Positions 27,263-36,405 are shown, counted from the first letter of the stretch. The stretch: DNA of 64,000 nt from Nitrobacter sp051912485 (GCF_051912485.1 NZ_CP196822.1:496001-560000), one strand, 5' to 3'. The notes: generated from the letters alone by a model not told the origin. Program-made: numbers and translations.

Positions 27263-28480
27263 ATGACGCCCGAGATCCTTGCTCATCTTGAAACACGACA
27301 AAGAATCCCGACTGGTGTATGGGCCCTCGGCTTCGTCTCGATGCTGATGGACATCTCGTCCGAGATGATCCATGCGCTGCTCCCCGTCTACATGGTAACG
27401 GTGCTCGGCACCTCAGCCCTGACCGTCGGCGTCATTGAAGGCATCGCTGAAGCGACCGCCTCGATCACCAAGGTCTTCTCTGGTGCACTGAGCGATTGGC
27501 TCGGCAAACGCAAACTCCTCGCCGCGCTCGGTTATGGCGTGGCCGCCTTCACCAAGCCGATCTTTCCTCTTGCACCCTCGGTTGGATGGTTGATCGCAGC
27601 GCGCTTCATCGACCGTATCGGCAAGGGCATCCGTGGTGCGCCGCGTGACGCGCTGGTTGCCGACATCGCCCCCGCACATCTGCGCGGCGCGAGTTTCGGT
27701 CTACGTCAATCGCTGGACACGATCGGCGCTTTCATCGGCCCGCTGCTGGCCATCGGCCTGATGTGGCTGACAGCCAATTATTTTCAGGCGGTGTTTTGGA
27801 TTGCCGTCATTCCGGCATTCCTATCCGTCGGGCTGATCATCGTTGCCGTGAAGGAGCCGGAGCGCCCGAAGGAGCTGCGCCGTATTCGCATGCCGCTGCA
27901 TCGCGATGAACTAAGCCGTCTGGGAGCGCCCTATTGGTGGGTCGTGGCGGTAGCAGCGGTCTTCATACTCGCCCGCTTCAGCGAAGCCTTTCTCATCTTG
28001 CGCGCACAATCGATCGGAGTGCCATTGGCGCTGATCCCGATCGTTCTGGTGATCATGAGCCTCGCTTATTCCCTGTCGGCCTATCCCATCGGCGTGCTGT
28101 CCGATCGCGTCAATCGCCTGACCCTTTTGGCCATTGGCCTTGTCCTACTTCTCCTGGCCGATCTCGTGCTCGCCTTTGCGACAGACTTCATCTGGGTCGG
28201 GATCGGCGTCGTGCTTTGGGGCCTCCATATGGGCTTCACGCAGGGCTTGCTGGCAACCTTGATTGCCGAGACCGCGCCGGCAGAACTGCGCGGAACCGCC
28301 TTCGGCATGTTCAATCTAATGATCGGTGTCGCGCTGCTCGTGGCCAGCGTCGTCGCCGGCGCGCTTTGGGACATCACGGGCCCACAAGGCACATTCCTGG
28401 CAGGAGCCGCCTTCACCGTGCTGACCCTCGCAGGATTGTTTGCCATCCGCGGCCGGCTGAGCGAGTGGACCGAAGCCTGA
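27263..28480 (+). CDS. Major facilitator superfamily transporter
   Basis: 405 residues, twelve hydrophobic segments. The loop 2-3 motif GALSDWLGKRKLLA is the MFS signature, and RFIDRIGKGIRGAPRDALVAD is typical of a subgroup of drug or metabolite exporters. It ends with a short basic/acidic tail. AGGAAC lies 7 bases before the ATG at 27263, preferred over an upstream start. The substrate is unknown. A PAP2 phosphatase follows 89 bases downstream in the same orientation and may be co-transcribed. Confidence 0.9.
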   Translation: MTPEILAHLETRQRIPTGVWALGFVSMLMDISSEMIHALLPVYMVTVLGTSALTVGVIEGIAEATASITKVFSGALSDWLGKRKLLAALGYGVAAFTKPIFPLAPSVGWLIAARFIDRIGKGIRGAPRDALVADIAPAHLRGASFGLRQSLDTIGAFIGPLLAIGLMWLTANYFQAVFWIAVIPAFLSVGLIIVAVKEPERPKELRRIRMPLHRDELSRLGAPYWWVVAVAAVFILARFSEAFLILRAQSIGVPLALIPIVLVIMSLAYSLSAYPIGVLSDRVNRLTLLAIGLVLLLLADLVLAFATDFIWVGIGVVLWGLHMGFTQGLLATLIAETAPAELRGTAFGMFNLMIGVALLVASVVAGALWDITGPQGTFLAGAAFTVLTLAGLFAIRGRLSEWTEA

Positions 28481-28569
28481 ACAACCGCAGCGTTATCCGC
28501 TGACCTCACTCATCACGCCCCAAACACCGCACATGCAGCGGTTCTGGAGGTCGAACCGAGGAACTGCCT

Positions 28570-29121
28570 ATGTATGAACTCGACGCCGCAGCAACACACG
28601 CTATCAACGGCTTGGCAGAACGAAGCGCCGCCGTCGATTTTCTGATGATCTGGGTTTCGGTTATCGGAATCCCGCTCCTAGTTCTGGCGGTCGCAGGGCA
28701 ATGGTGGCGGCAGACCGACAGACCACACACCCGCCATGTTCTCGTCGCGGCGGGACTCTCATTCCTTCTCGGCTTGGCCCTCAATCAGTTCATCTTGCTG
28801 TTCGTCCATCGGATGCGACCGTACGATGGTGGCATTACTCATCTCCTGATCGAACGCAGCGGCGACTTCTCGTTTCCTTCGGATCACGCGACAGCTACCT
28901 TTGCCATCGCTGCGACGTTCCTGCTGCATGGGATGCGGCGTTTAGGATGTGGGTTCTTGGCTGCGGCTCTGTTGGTGACATTCTCGCGCGTCTACCTCGG
29001 AACGCACTACGCAAGCGACGCTTTGGGCGGGGCCCTGACCGGTGTTGTTGCAGCCGCCGTGGTGCGCTCGGTCTTTTGGGAAGGCACGCGGGCCGATCGC
29101 TTCATTACCGATATTTTGTAG
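28570..29121 (+). CDS. PAP2-family phosphatase (undecaprenyl-pyrophosphatase-like)
   Basis: 183 residues with about five membrane helices. All three PAP2 motifs are visible: VHRMRPYD (K/R-x6-RP), FPSDHATATF (PSGH type) and SRVYLGTHYASD (SR-x5-H-x3-D). By length and motifs it resembles BcrC/YbjG enzymes that recycle undecaprenyl pyrophosphate, though other lipid phosphates are possible. GAGGAAC lies 7 bases upstream of the ATG. Confidence 0.88.
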   Translation: MYELDAAATHAINGLAERSAAVDFLMIWVSVIGIPLLVLAVAGQWWRQTDRPHTRHVLVAAGLSFLLGLALNQFILLFVHRMRPYDGGITHLLIERSGDFSFPSDHATATFAIAATFLLHGMRRLGCGFLAAALLVTFSRVYLGTHYASDALGGALTGVVAAAVVRSVFWEGTRADRFITDIL

Positions 29122-29224
29122 GTATCGTTGAGATTGTGACGTGTTTGTTCTTGTGCGCCATCCGCGTAGTCAAGCCTCCAGCAGCGGCGGTGCTCTTCGA
29201 TCGGCTTGCAAGCGTCTCTGGGCG

Positions 29225-29531
29225 CGGTGCGGGCGCAGACCGACGCGCAGGGCCTGTATCTGCTGGAGAACGTCACGCCGGGTGAAGCAGTGCTGGTGAT
29301 CGATGGCCGGCAGGCGCGCGCGAGGCGGGCATATCCGATCCGGTCGACCACGGCGTGCACGGGACGCGGGTGCGGGCGGACGCGGGACACACCATGGCGC
29401 TGCCGTGGGTGATGGCCCGATCGCATCGGAATGTGGTCGTGGTGGCATTGGCCGCCAAGCTGGCACGCATGATCTGGGCTTCGCTGCGCCATGAACGCGC
29501 CTACGCCAGTCGAATGGCTCCAGATAGATGA
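29225..29531 (+). pseudogene. Gene debris: repeat-protein piece and IS110 C-terminal relic
   Basis: First part: VRAQTDAQGLYLLENVTPGE and AVLVIDGRQA, a beta-sandwich or RHS-like pattern with no start. Second part (about 29385 on): RSHRNVVVVALAAKLARMIW, the typical IS110 transposase C-terminus, ending at a stop near 29531. The two pieces are not from one gene. Confidence 0.5.
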
Positions 29532-29619
29532 TCGAGGTGAACTCGTCGCGATCGCCGGCCGGCTTGATCTGATAGTCGGCGAATCCTTCGGAGCGGACCG
29601 CCAGAACGTGCGCGTTGCG

Positions 29620-29808
29620 TGTGAATCGGCGCCCGGGTCACGTCGCTGGAAGGATGAGCAGTAACGTCCTGAAGGAAATTGAGAAAGCTTCGGCGGAGTG
29701 GGGTCACGATAGGCGCCGGTGTTGACCCCACCCCGGCGCGGGTTATGTCAACTGCGACAAGGAATTGTGGCCCATAGTTCACGGGGCCAAGTTCGGCGCC
29801 GATTAACA
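29620..29808 (-). repeat. 189-bp MITE, copy 3 (subtype B)
   Basis: Runs TGTGAATCGGCGCCCGGG to CGATTAACA, inverted. It shares the variant left end with copy 1. Its left end directly abuts a truncated integrase-core IS fragment at 29809. No flanking duplication. Confidence 0.82.
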
Positions 29809-30030
29809 CCCAGCCAGGGATGGCGGACCTTCCTGCGCAATCATGCCCCAGATATCGCGGCAATGGACTTGTTCGTTGTCCCGACTATCGGTTTCGACTT
29901 GCTTTATGCCTTCGTCATCGTCCGGCTAGACCGCAGAGACATGGTCTGGATCAATGTCACAGCAAACCCGACGGCAGAATGGGTTGCACGTCAGATAACG
30001 GAGGCATTTCCTTGGGATGATGCCCTGGTC
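29809..30030 (+). pseudogene. Integrase-core IS type 1, internal fragment
   Basis: SQGWRTFLRNHAPDIAAMDL, FVVPTIGFDLLYAFVIVRLD and NPTAEWVARQITEAFPWDDA: the integrase-core segment with the first catalytic Asp. It is bounded by the MITE on the left and by the IS3 left end on the right. Confidence 0.82.
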
Positions 30031-30089
30031 TGCCCCCTGAAAAGTGGTCCTCCCTGAGTTAGGCTATTAGCCGTAGAGAGGACATTGGA

Positions 30090-30386
30090 ATGCCCCAGAA
30101 GAAGCACAAGCCGGAAGAGATCGTCGCTAAGCTGCGCCAGGTCGATGTTTTGCTTTCACAAGGCAGATCGGTTGGCGAAGCGGTTCGTTCGATCGGCGTG
30201 ACGCAGTTCACGTATTACCGGTGGCGCAAGGAGTTTGGTGGCTTGAAGGGCGACCAGGTGAAGCGGCTGAAGGAGCTGGAGACCGAGAACACCCGGCTCC
30301 GTCGAGCGGTGTCGGATCTGACGCTGGACAAGCTGATCTTGGCGGAGGCCGCAAAGGGAAACTTCTTCTCTATTCGGGGCGCATGA
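30090..30386 (+). CDS. IS3 OrfA (helix-turn-helix), 3' end altered by IS110
   Basis: 99 codons: KPEEIVAKLRQVDVLLSQGR, GVTQFTYYRWRKEFGGLKGD (HTH) and the leucine-zipper-like LKELETENTRLRRAVSDLTL. The last residues (FFSIRGA) come from the IS110 end. OrfB expression by frameshifting is prevented by the insertion. Confidence 0.88.
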   Translation: MPQKKHKPEEIVAKLRQVDVLLSQGRSVGEAVRSIGVTQFTYYRWRKEFGGLKGDQVKRLKELETENTRLRRAVSDLTLDKLILAEAAKGNFFSIRGA

Positions 30387-30626
30387 TGCAAGCTCCTTTT
30401 TGCACGTCCACGATGTCAGAGATCATCCTGCGAGGCTCTTGCTTCTCTCCGAGGTCAGCATTTTGCAGCCTCATGATGGGATCAGAGGGAACGGGCGGAG
30501 CCATCTAAGCCGCGCGGTCGTAAGTGCGCCGCACGAGTTTCCTCGGTCTCACCCAATCCCGTCGTCCTCGCGGGACGCCTCCTCCAGCATGGAGGAAGTT
30601 GAATCGGTTGTCGTTTTCCTCTGTGA
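30369..30626 (-). ncRNA. Candidate bridge-RNA region of the IS110 element
   Basis: IS110-family elements are known to encode a structured bridge RNA in a non-coding end that pairs with target and donor DNA. Here the longer non-coding end is 3' of the transposase, as in IS1111 types. A perfect hairpin (CCTCCAGCATGGAGG, 30581-30595) sits just after the stop codon. The RNA boundaries and guide loops were not resolved by eye. Confidence 0.35.
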
Positions 30627-31652
30627 TTAGGTTGTAGCTGCGCTCCAGCGGAAGTCGGTATCATCCCTCCACATCCGGTGAAGTATGACCGCGAGCTTGC
30701 GTGCAACTGCGACCATCGCCTTTTGCATTCCGCGCCGGCGCGCCACTGCAATGCCCCAGGCCTTGAGCGGGTTCCAGCGACCTGGGCCAGTTAATACGAC
30801 GAGAGCTGCTTCATAAAGGCTGGATCGAAGCATCACATCCCCAGATCGGGAGATGCGGCCCGTCCTGGAGATCTCGCCGGACTGATAAATGCGCGGCGTA
30901 AGTCCGTAGTGAGCACCCACGCACTTGGATCTTGAGAATCGCGCGGGATTGTCGACGCACGTTCGGAACGTGAGAGCGACGATCGGTCCGACCCCTGGCG
31001 CGGACATCAGGCGGCGACAGACCGGATCGACCTGCACCAGATCAAGCAGCATGCGGTGAAGTTTAGCAAACTGAGCTCGTAGAGCTGCTCGTGCCTCTAA
31101 CAACGAAGCGGCGATGGCAGCAACGAACGAATGATCTGCAACGAGCTCACGGATACGGTCCTCAAATTTGATTTTGCCAACCACACCCACCTTGAGTCCG
31201 AAATTACGCAGCGAGCCCCGCAGGTCATTCTCGATGTCATAAATCTTCCGCTGCAGTAATTTGCGAGAGGTCAGCAGAAGTCTTCGATGTTGGCTGGCGG
31301 GAGTTTTGACGTGGACTGCCTTGAACAGCCCGACCCGCATCATCTGGGCGATCCCGCGGGCGTCGTTCCGGTCGGTTTTGTTGATGCGTGCCGAGAGCGC
31401 TGCATGCATATGCCGGGTCTCGACACAGATCGCCGCAAGGCCAACGTCGACGAGACCGGCATAGATCCACTGGGATAATGGTCCTGCTTCCAATCCGATC
31501 CGCTCGAAAGGCTGACCGAACTCGTGCAAGCGACCGGCTATTGCCTCTGGTGCACTATCAACCATCGTCTCGAGAAGGACTCGCCCGTTCGCGTCCAGGA
31601 CGCAAATAGCGGTCGTCTTCACGGAGATATCGAGGCCAGCAAACAGTGACAT
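30627..31652 (-). CDS. IS110-family transposase (nested, intact)
   Basis: 341 residues. LFAGLDISVKTTAICVLDAN carries the first Asp, RIGLEAGPLSQW the Glu, and INKTDRNDARGIAQMM the DEDD pair. APGVGPIVALTFRTCVD begins the C-terminal helix-hairpin-helix region, which ends in MVAVARKLAVILHRMW. No frameshift or stop is seen, so it may be active. It is related to, but clearly distinct from, the transposase at 3-1037. Confidence 0.93.
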   Translation of the reverse strand: MSLFAGLDISVKTTAICVLDANGRVLLETMVDSAPEAIAGRLHEFGQPFERIGLEAGPLSQWIYAGLVDVGLAAICVETRHMHAALSARINKTDRNDARGIAQMMRVGLFKAVHVKTPASQHRRLLLTSRKLLQRKIYDIENDLRGSLRNFGLKVGVVGKIKFEDRIRELVADHSFVAAIAASLLEARAALRAQFAKLHRMLLDLVQVDPVCRRLMSAPGVGPIVALTFRTCVDNPARFSRSKCVGAHYGLTPRIYQSGEISRTGRISRSGDVMLRSSLYEAALVVLTGPGRWNPLKAWGIAVARRRGMQKAMVAVARKLAVILHRMWRDDTDFRWSAATT

Positions 31653-31778
31653 GACGGGCTCCTTCGATGTTGAATATCTGGAGCTTCAATCTCGCCTCGC
31701 AACGGACGCCTTGGCGAGGGAAACCCCCGAATACCCCATCTGAGCCCCTCCCGCCGTCGCCGCTGCGTCGACCACGTC

Positions 31779-32633
31779 ATGGTGAAGTTCTCCGTCTCGG
31801 AGCGCTTTGCCTGCAAGGTTCTCGGCCAGCATCGCTCGACCCAGCGCAAGAAGCCGCAAAGCCGACCGGATGAAGAGGCATTGACGACCGACATCATCCG
31901 TCTGGCCTCACGCTACGGCCGCTATGGATATCGCAGGATCACGGCGATGCTGCGGTCCGAGGGTTGGACGGTGAATGCCAAGCGTGTCGAGCGTATCTGG
32001 CGGCGGGAGGGGCTGAAGGTTCCCCAAAAGCAACCGAAGAAAGGCCGGCTCTGGCTGAACGACGGATCGTGCGTCCGGCTTCGGCCCGAGCATTCTAACC
32101 ATGTTTGGTCCTATGACTTCGTCGAGGGCCGGACCCACAATGGCAGGAAGTTCCGCATGCTCAACATCATCGACGAGTTCACCCGAGAATGTCTGGCGAT
32201 CCGGATTGATCGCAAGCTCAACTCGACCAACGTCATCGACGTCTTGTCGGACCTGTTCATCCTACGCGGCGTGCCCGGCCACGTTCGCTCTGATAACGGG
32301 CCGGAGTTCATCGCTAAGGCAGTGCGGGATTGGATTGCAGCTGTCGGCGCGAAGACCGCGTTCATCGAGCCCGGAAGCCCTTGGGAGAACGGCTACTGCG
32401 AGAGCTTCAACTCAAAGCTTCGCGACGAACTGCTCAACAGCGAGATCTTCTACAGCCTCGCCGAGGCCAAGGTCATCATCGAGGCATGGCGACGCTACTA
32501 CAACACCGAGCGACCACACTCATCGCTCGGATATAAACCGCCGGCGCCAGAGGCCATCGCCTGGCCTTCAAAGCCAGCCGGATCGCTTCCGCCGGCAGCG
32601 CAAGCAATGGCCGAAAAGCCCATCATGCATTAA
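31779..32633 (+). CDS. IS3 OrfB transposase (integrase core)
   Basis: 284 residues from the first ATG; the true product is normally an OrfA-OrfB fusion. An HTH_21 region (YGRYGYRRITAMLRSEGW) precedes the rve core: HVWSYDFVEGRT (Asp), VRSDNGPEF (Asp) and SPWENGYCESFNSKLRDELL (Glu), all intact. RPHSSLGYKPPAPEA is the usual C-terminus. It is separated from its orfA by the nested IS110, so probably silent. Confidence 0.92.
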   Translation: MVKFSVSERFACKVLGQHRSTQRKKPQSRPDEEALTTDIIRLASRYGRYGYRRITAMLRSEGWTVNAKRVERIWRREGLKVPQKQPKKGRLWLNDGSCVRLRPEHSNHVWSYDFVEGRTHNGRKFRMLNIIDEFTRECLAIRIDRKLNSTNVIDVLSDLFILRGVPGHVRSDNGPEFIAKAVRDWIAAVGAKTAFIEPGSPWENGYCESFNSKLRDELLNSEIFYSLAEAKVIIEAWRRYYNTERPHSSLGYKPPAPEAIAWPSKPAGSLPPAAQAMAEKPIMH

Positions 32634-32667
32634 GACTGAAAGTGGACCACCTCATAGGGGCAGGCCA

Positions 32668-32788
32668 GCATCACCAATATGTTCGTGTTTAGGTTTTCCG
32701 TACACACACCGATCATTCCGCCAGCTTGGGCGATTCCATCACGTCATCAACTCGGTTACGGTTTTCGGTACACACAATCGCCGGGAGC
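32668..32788. mobile_element. Abutted ends of integrase-core IS type 2
   Basis: A right-end-like block (CATCACCAATATGTTCGTGTT...TTTTCCGTACACACA) is followed directly by an inverted left end (ATCATTCCGCCAGCTTGGGC...TTTTCGGTACACACA). The transposase is lost. The two TGTGTACCGAAAACC-like ends are thus joined with no interior. Confidence 0.6.
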
Positions 32789-33129
32789 GAAGGCATATCA
32801 ATTAAAGGCCAACAGCAGAAGCGCGAATTTTATTGCTCATGAGGCCGTCGCGCTCGACTCCTGTGCTAGAATCGCATCAAATTTTGGCAGCAAAACGATG
32901 CCGTCTTGATCGCTGACTGATGAATTACCTTTTGGAAGGCCGATGCGCGGTCTATTACGGCGACAAACTTGGGTATCGCTTCGCCGGTCTCAATCGATAT
33001 TCACGCATCACCGTCGCTGCCCCCGAAATCGCACATTTGGCCATTGTCTGGCCATCAAGTTTTCGGAGACGGCTGCGGGGGAATTCGCCGTCAGGATAAG
33101 AGTTACCATACGATGTGGGAGAGCTGCCG
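32789..33129. other. Gene-free stretch upstream of the MscS-type gene
   Basis: No gene recognised. It should hold the promoter of the channel gene. GGGAGAGC precedes the start at 33130. No clear sigma-70 boxes were assigned. Confidence 0.45.
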
Positions 33130-35727
33130 ATGATCCGCCGACTGTGGGTCGTAGCGTGGGCGTTGAGCCTCTTTTCTCTACTGGTTGTAGCCGGCGCCCA
33201 GGCTCAGACCGCACCGGCGACATCGCCCAATCCAGATGCGGCGCAGCGGGCAGCTTCTCCTTCGGGTGCGCCAGCCACCGCGCAGCTAACAAAACCGCCT
33301 GCGCCTCCACTCAACACGGCCGAGATTGTTACACGTGCCAACAAAAGTGTCGGCGTTGACATCGAGAAGAGTATCACCGGCTGGCAACAGGAGCTTTCGC
33401 GCCTGGAGGGCGACCTACAAAAGCCGCGCTTGAGCTATTCCGACCTGAACGACTTCCGTGACAAGCTCCAACGCGTTCGCGGCGAGATCGGGAGCTTCCG
33501 AACGCATCTTGAACCTGCACTCGCGGCCGCCAAGGAGCAATTGGGCTTGCTCGGGCCGGCACCGGCTGCCGGTCAACCACCCGAGCCAGACGACGTAGCA
33601 CGAAGTCGGGCTGACCGGACCTACTACCACGGGGTGTTGACCGGAGGTCAGAAAGAAATCGACTCCGCCAACCTGCGCATCGACAGGCTCATCGATACCA
33701 TCCAAGAAATTCGCCGAAAGAATTTCGCGACACGCCTGTTGCAGCCCCTCCCGGGCATCTACTCGTCGGAGACCTGGTCGAGAGTACCGGACTATGTCCC
33801 ATTAGCCACATACCGTGTTCGCGACATCATGGCCGACTGGTGGCGCAGTCTCCGCGATCAGGACGAGGTGTTGCTCCTCGTTTTCGAAGCCGGACTGCTC
33901 CTGCTCGGGCTCGCTTTTGCCGCCGCCTTCGGGACCTGGAGGTTGCGCCGCCGGCGGACCGAGGACGTTGATCAGCCCTTCTGGCGACGGGCTGCAGTCG
34001 CCGGCGCCATCGCCTTGCTGTGGATATTGCCGGTCGTGGTGCCGATCGCTTTCCTCTACGGGCTCGTCGCCGACACGCATCAATTGCCTAAACGCGTCGA
34101 TTGGCTGCTGTACTCAACTGCGCAATCAATCATCACCGTTTTCGCGGTCGGCGTGCTTGTCATCAGTGCGTTCGCACCGAGGATGCCGCATTGGCGGTTG
34201 ATCCCCGTGTCTGATCGCACAGCACGTCGGATTTGCGGGCTTCTTCTAGCGCTCGCAATCGTGTACGGCGTGACCACTTTGCTCTACATAGTCACTCGTG
34301 TCGTGCAGGCTCCCTTTGCGCTGACGATCGCGGTTGCACTTCCGTCGAGCCTGCTTGTGGCCGGGATCATCGTTGCCATCCTTCTTACGCCGCTGGAGGG
34401 GCAGCATCAGGACCGAAGCCTCTCACCGCGGCTGCTCGCCGTGCTGCGGGCTCCTATTTGGATTGCAGTCGTCGCAATCATCATATCGGCACTTGCCGGG
34501 TACTTGGCGCTTGCTCGGTTTCTCGCGCAACAATTGGTCGTGACCGGCTCCATTATGGCGTTTGCCTACCTCCTGCTGTTGTGGGTCGATGGACTAATGC
34601 AGGGCTTGGGCGACGACCGCGCAGCGACAGGCCGCTGGCTCAAGGAAAGCTTTGGTGAGCAACACCGGCGGCACGAGCAGTTGGCTCTGCCGATCGGCCT
34701 GCTCCTCAAGGCTTCTGTGATCATACTGTCCGTGCCCCTCATTTTGCTCCAGTGGGGTTACAGTTGGCCGGAAGTCTACGACTGGTACACGCAGCTCTTC
34801 TTCGGTTTCCGGGTTGGCAACACCCAAGTATCCTTTGCGGTGCTCCTCGCGTCGGTGATCGTGTTCGGGCTCGCCTATGGTGCCGCGCGACTTTTCCAGG
34901 GCTGGCTCGATGAGCGGGTTCTCAAGGCGGCGGGTATTTCGGGCGGCCTCCGCGATTCGATTCGCGTTGGAGTGGGATACGGCGGCGTCGTCATCGCAAC
35001 GCTCGTGGCCTTCTCTTACGCAGGCTTCGACCTGTCCAATCTCGCGATCCTGGCCGGCGCATTCTCCGTCGGTATCGGTTTCGGTCTGCAAAGCATCGTC
35101 AACAATTTCGTGTCAGGGCTGATCCTTCTGGCTGAGCGCCCCATCAAGATCGGTGACTTGGTCGTCGTCGGAGGCGAAGAAGGTTATGTTCGCAAGATCA
35201 GCGTTCGTTCGACCGAGGTCGAGACCTATGAGCGAGCGAGCGTTGTGATTCCGAACTCCTACTTCATCACGGAGAAGGTGAAGAACTGGACATTGCGCGA
35301 CAACAAGCGTCGCATCGCGATCCCGGTTATTGTTGCGAATGGCTCCGATCCGCGGGCGGTCAAATCGATTCTGCTCAAGGTCGCGCAGGACCATCCCAGT
35401 GTCCTGACACTGCCTGCACCGTCCTTCGATTTTGAAGATTTTGGGTTAGACGGCCTCACGTTCAAACTCTACGCCTTTGTCGATCTGCGCGCGGGTGGCA
35501 ACGTGGCCGCTGATCTAAGGATCGCCATCTTGGAAGCCTTCAAGGAGGCCGGGATCTCGATCCCGTGCCGGCAGGCGGAGGTCACGCTGCAGACCATCGA
35601 CTTGTTGCGTGAAACGGCGGAATATCTCTCAAGTGACGCTCGCAAGACAAGGGTCGAAGCCAAAGGGCCTGCTGCAGGACAGCTTGCCAATCTACCAAGA
35701 CAGTCGGCAAATCTCGTCAGACCCTAA
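33130..35727 (+). CDS. DUF3772 mechanosensitive channel of the MscS family
   Basis: 865 residues. Signal peptide (about 1-27, ending GAQAQ), a periplasmic DUF3772/coiled region to about 215, about ten hydrophobic segments to 620, then the MscS pore and beta domains. ILAGAFSVGIGFGLQSIVNN and NFVSGLILLAERPIKIGDLV form the conserved pore helix and following loop. The C-terminal region ends in a basic/Ala tail. It would open under membrane tension to release solutes during osmotic downshock. GGGAG lies 9 bases before the ATG at 33130; an in-frame GTG at 33115 is less likely. A strong terminator lies downstream. Confidence 0.93.
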   Translation: MIRRLWVVAWALSLFSLLVVAGAQAQTAPATSPNPDAAQRAASPSGAPATAQLTKPPAPPLNTAEIVTRANKSVGVDIEKSITGWQQELSRLEGDLQKPRLSYSDLNDFRDKLQRVRGEIGSFRTHLEPALAAAKEQLGLLGPAPAAGQPPEPDDVARSRADRTYYHGVLTGGQKEIDSANLRIDRLIDTIQEIRRKNFATRLLQPLPGIYSSETWSRVPDYVPLATYRVRDIMADWWRSLRDQDEVLLLVFEAGLLLLGLAFAAAFGTWRLRRRRTEDVDQPFWRRAAVAGAIALLWILPVVVPIAFLYGLVADTHQLPKRVDWLLYSTAQSIITVFAVGVLVISAFAPRMPHWRLIPVSDRTARRICGLLLALAIVYGVTTLLYIVTRVVQAPFALTIAVALPSSLLVAGIIVAILLTPLEGQHQDRSLSPRLLAVLRAPIWIAVVAIIISALAGYLALARFLAQQLVVTGSIMAFAYLLLLWVDGLMQGLGDDRAATGRWLKESFGEQHRRHEQLALPIGLLLKASVIILSVPLILLQWGYSWPEVYDWYTQLFFGFRVGNTQVSFAVLLASVIVFGLAYGAARLFQGWLDERVLKAAGISGGLRDSIRVGVGYGGVVIATLVAFSYAGFDLSNLAILAGAFSVGIGFGLQSIVNNFVSGLILLAERPIKIGDLVVVGGEEGYVRKISVRSTEVETYERASVVIPNSYFITEKVKNWTLRDNKRRIAIPVIVANGSDPRAVKSILLKVAQDHPSVLTLPAPSFDFEDFGLDGLTFKLYAFVDLRAGGNVAADLRIAILEAFKEAGISIPCRQAEVTLQTIDLLRETAEYLSSDARKTRVEAKGPAAGQLANLPRQSANLVRP

Positions 35728-35747
35728 GGATCCTATCAACTTCGTGA

Positions 35748-35842
35748 AGAGCGTGATCTGGGTTATCGACGGCGTGCTGGTTATCTCTGACAAGATCGTC
35801 AGTTTGATTCTGCCCGGCAAGATCACAATTGCGTTTCATTGA
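35748..35842 (+). CDS. Possible small hydrophobic ORF after the channel gene
   Basis: GTG start with AAGGA 13 bases upstream, reading VKSVIWVIDGVLVISDKIVS and ending PGKITIAFH just before the terminator. It could be a 30-residue membrane peptide or the out-of-frame original C-terminus of the channel. No family known. Confidence 0.3.
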
Positions 35843-35843
35843 G

Positions 35844-35866
35844 AACCCCGCTCCGGCGGGGTTTTT
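35844..35866 (+). terminator. Rho-independent terminator
   Basis: AACCCCGC, loop TCCG, GCGGGGTT, then a T-run: an 8-bp GC-rich stem about 115 bases after the channel stop codon. This is the strongest terminator seen in the window. Confidence 0.9.
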
Positions 35867-35910
35867 ATCGTCTGAGGCGGCCTTACTTCGCTGCTTGTCG
35901 CGATGATGGG

Positions 35911-36099
35911 TGTAAACCGGCGCTGAACAAAGCCCCTTGAAGCTGCAGCGGTAACTTCTTGTGACAAGTAACCGAATCTACGTCAGAGTGGGGTCACGAT
36001 CGGCGCCGATCGTGACCCCACTCCGATCGGCTTTTTTCGATTGTCTTTATGGCGTTACTGCCGGCACCTGCAGCGATCTGACCCCTGCGCCGATTCACA
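35911..36099 (+). repeat. 189-bp MITE, copy 4 (subtype A, best preserved)
   Basis: TGTAAACCGGCGCTGAAC to GCGCCGATTCACA. It contains a perfect 38-nt palindrome (35986-36023, centre GGCGCC) and, overlapping its right arm, a hairpin GCCGATCG/CGATCGGC followed by six Ts (36005-36037). Flanks ATGGG and CGATG do not form a target duplication. Confidence 0.92.
36005..36037 (+). terminator. Terminator-like hairpin inside the MITE
   Basis: An 8-bp stem GCCGATCG/CGATCGGC, loop of 11, then TTTTTT. The same arrangement is present in copies at 9.75, 40.9 and 45.2 kb. The larger 38-nt palindrome uses the same left arm, so the two folds are mutually exclusive. Confidence 0.6.
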
Positions 36100-36217
36100 C
36101 GATGCACTCCGGGAAGCAGTTTCAAGTCTTCAACGGATGCCTGGTGACCCAACCTTTATCCACCGTCAGGGTCATCGTTGAGCGAGATCGGGCGTGCTCG
36201 ATCTTGGTTTGGCCAAA

Positions 36218-36405
36218 GGTCAGCATCGAAGCGTGGCGTCGCCATTACAATACCGAGCGCCCGCACTCATCGTTGGACTACAGGCCCTTCGGCGGCAGAG
36301 GCCGGGCAATGGCCGGCTCCGCTACGCGGAACAGCTTCGCCGGCCGCACCAGAATGGCGCCAAAACCGATTATGCAGTAACATTCAACTCGGACCACCCG
36401 TGGTG
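36218..36405 (+). pseudogene. IS3 OrfB C-terminal fragment
   Basis: IEAWRRHYNTERPHSSLDYR to APKPIMQ and stop, then GGACCACCC as the IS3 right end. Upstream (36100-36217) is unrelated sequence of unknown origin adjoining the MITE. It differs from the OrfB at 31.8 kb. Confidence 0.78.

Larger units (their letters stand above)
30369..31742 (-). mobile_element. IS110/IS1111-type element nested in IS3
   Basis: Boundaries are inferred by rejoining the IS3 sequence (AAACTTC on the left, TGAGCCCCTCCC on the right). Inverted subterminal TATTCGGGG blocks lie near both ends, as in the IS1111 subgroup. The transposase is flanked by 258 non-coding bases on its 3' side and 90 on its 5' side. Confidence 0.75.
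30031..32662 (+). mobile_element. IS3-family element interrupted by an IS110
   Basis: The left end TGCCCCCTGAAAAGTGGTCC and right end GGACCACCTCATAGGGGCA form imperfect inverted repeats. orfA (30090 on) and orfB (to 32633) are separated by about 1370 bp containing an IS110. The nested insertion lies just after the orfA codons for AEAAKGN. Confidence 0.9.

Noticed and set aside
26487..27296. 269-codon minus-strand frame over the IS debris
   Set aside because: Biased composition without recognisable domain, overlapping the plus-strand transposase remnant with familiar motifs.
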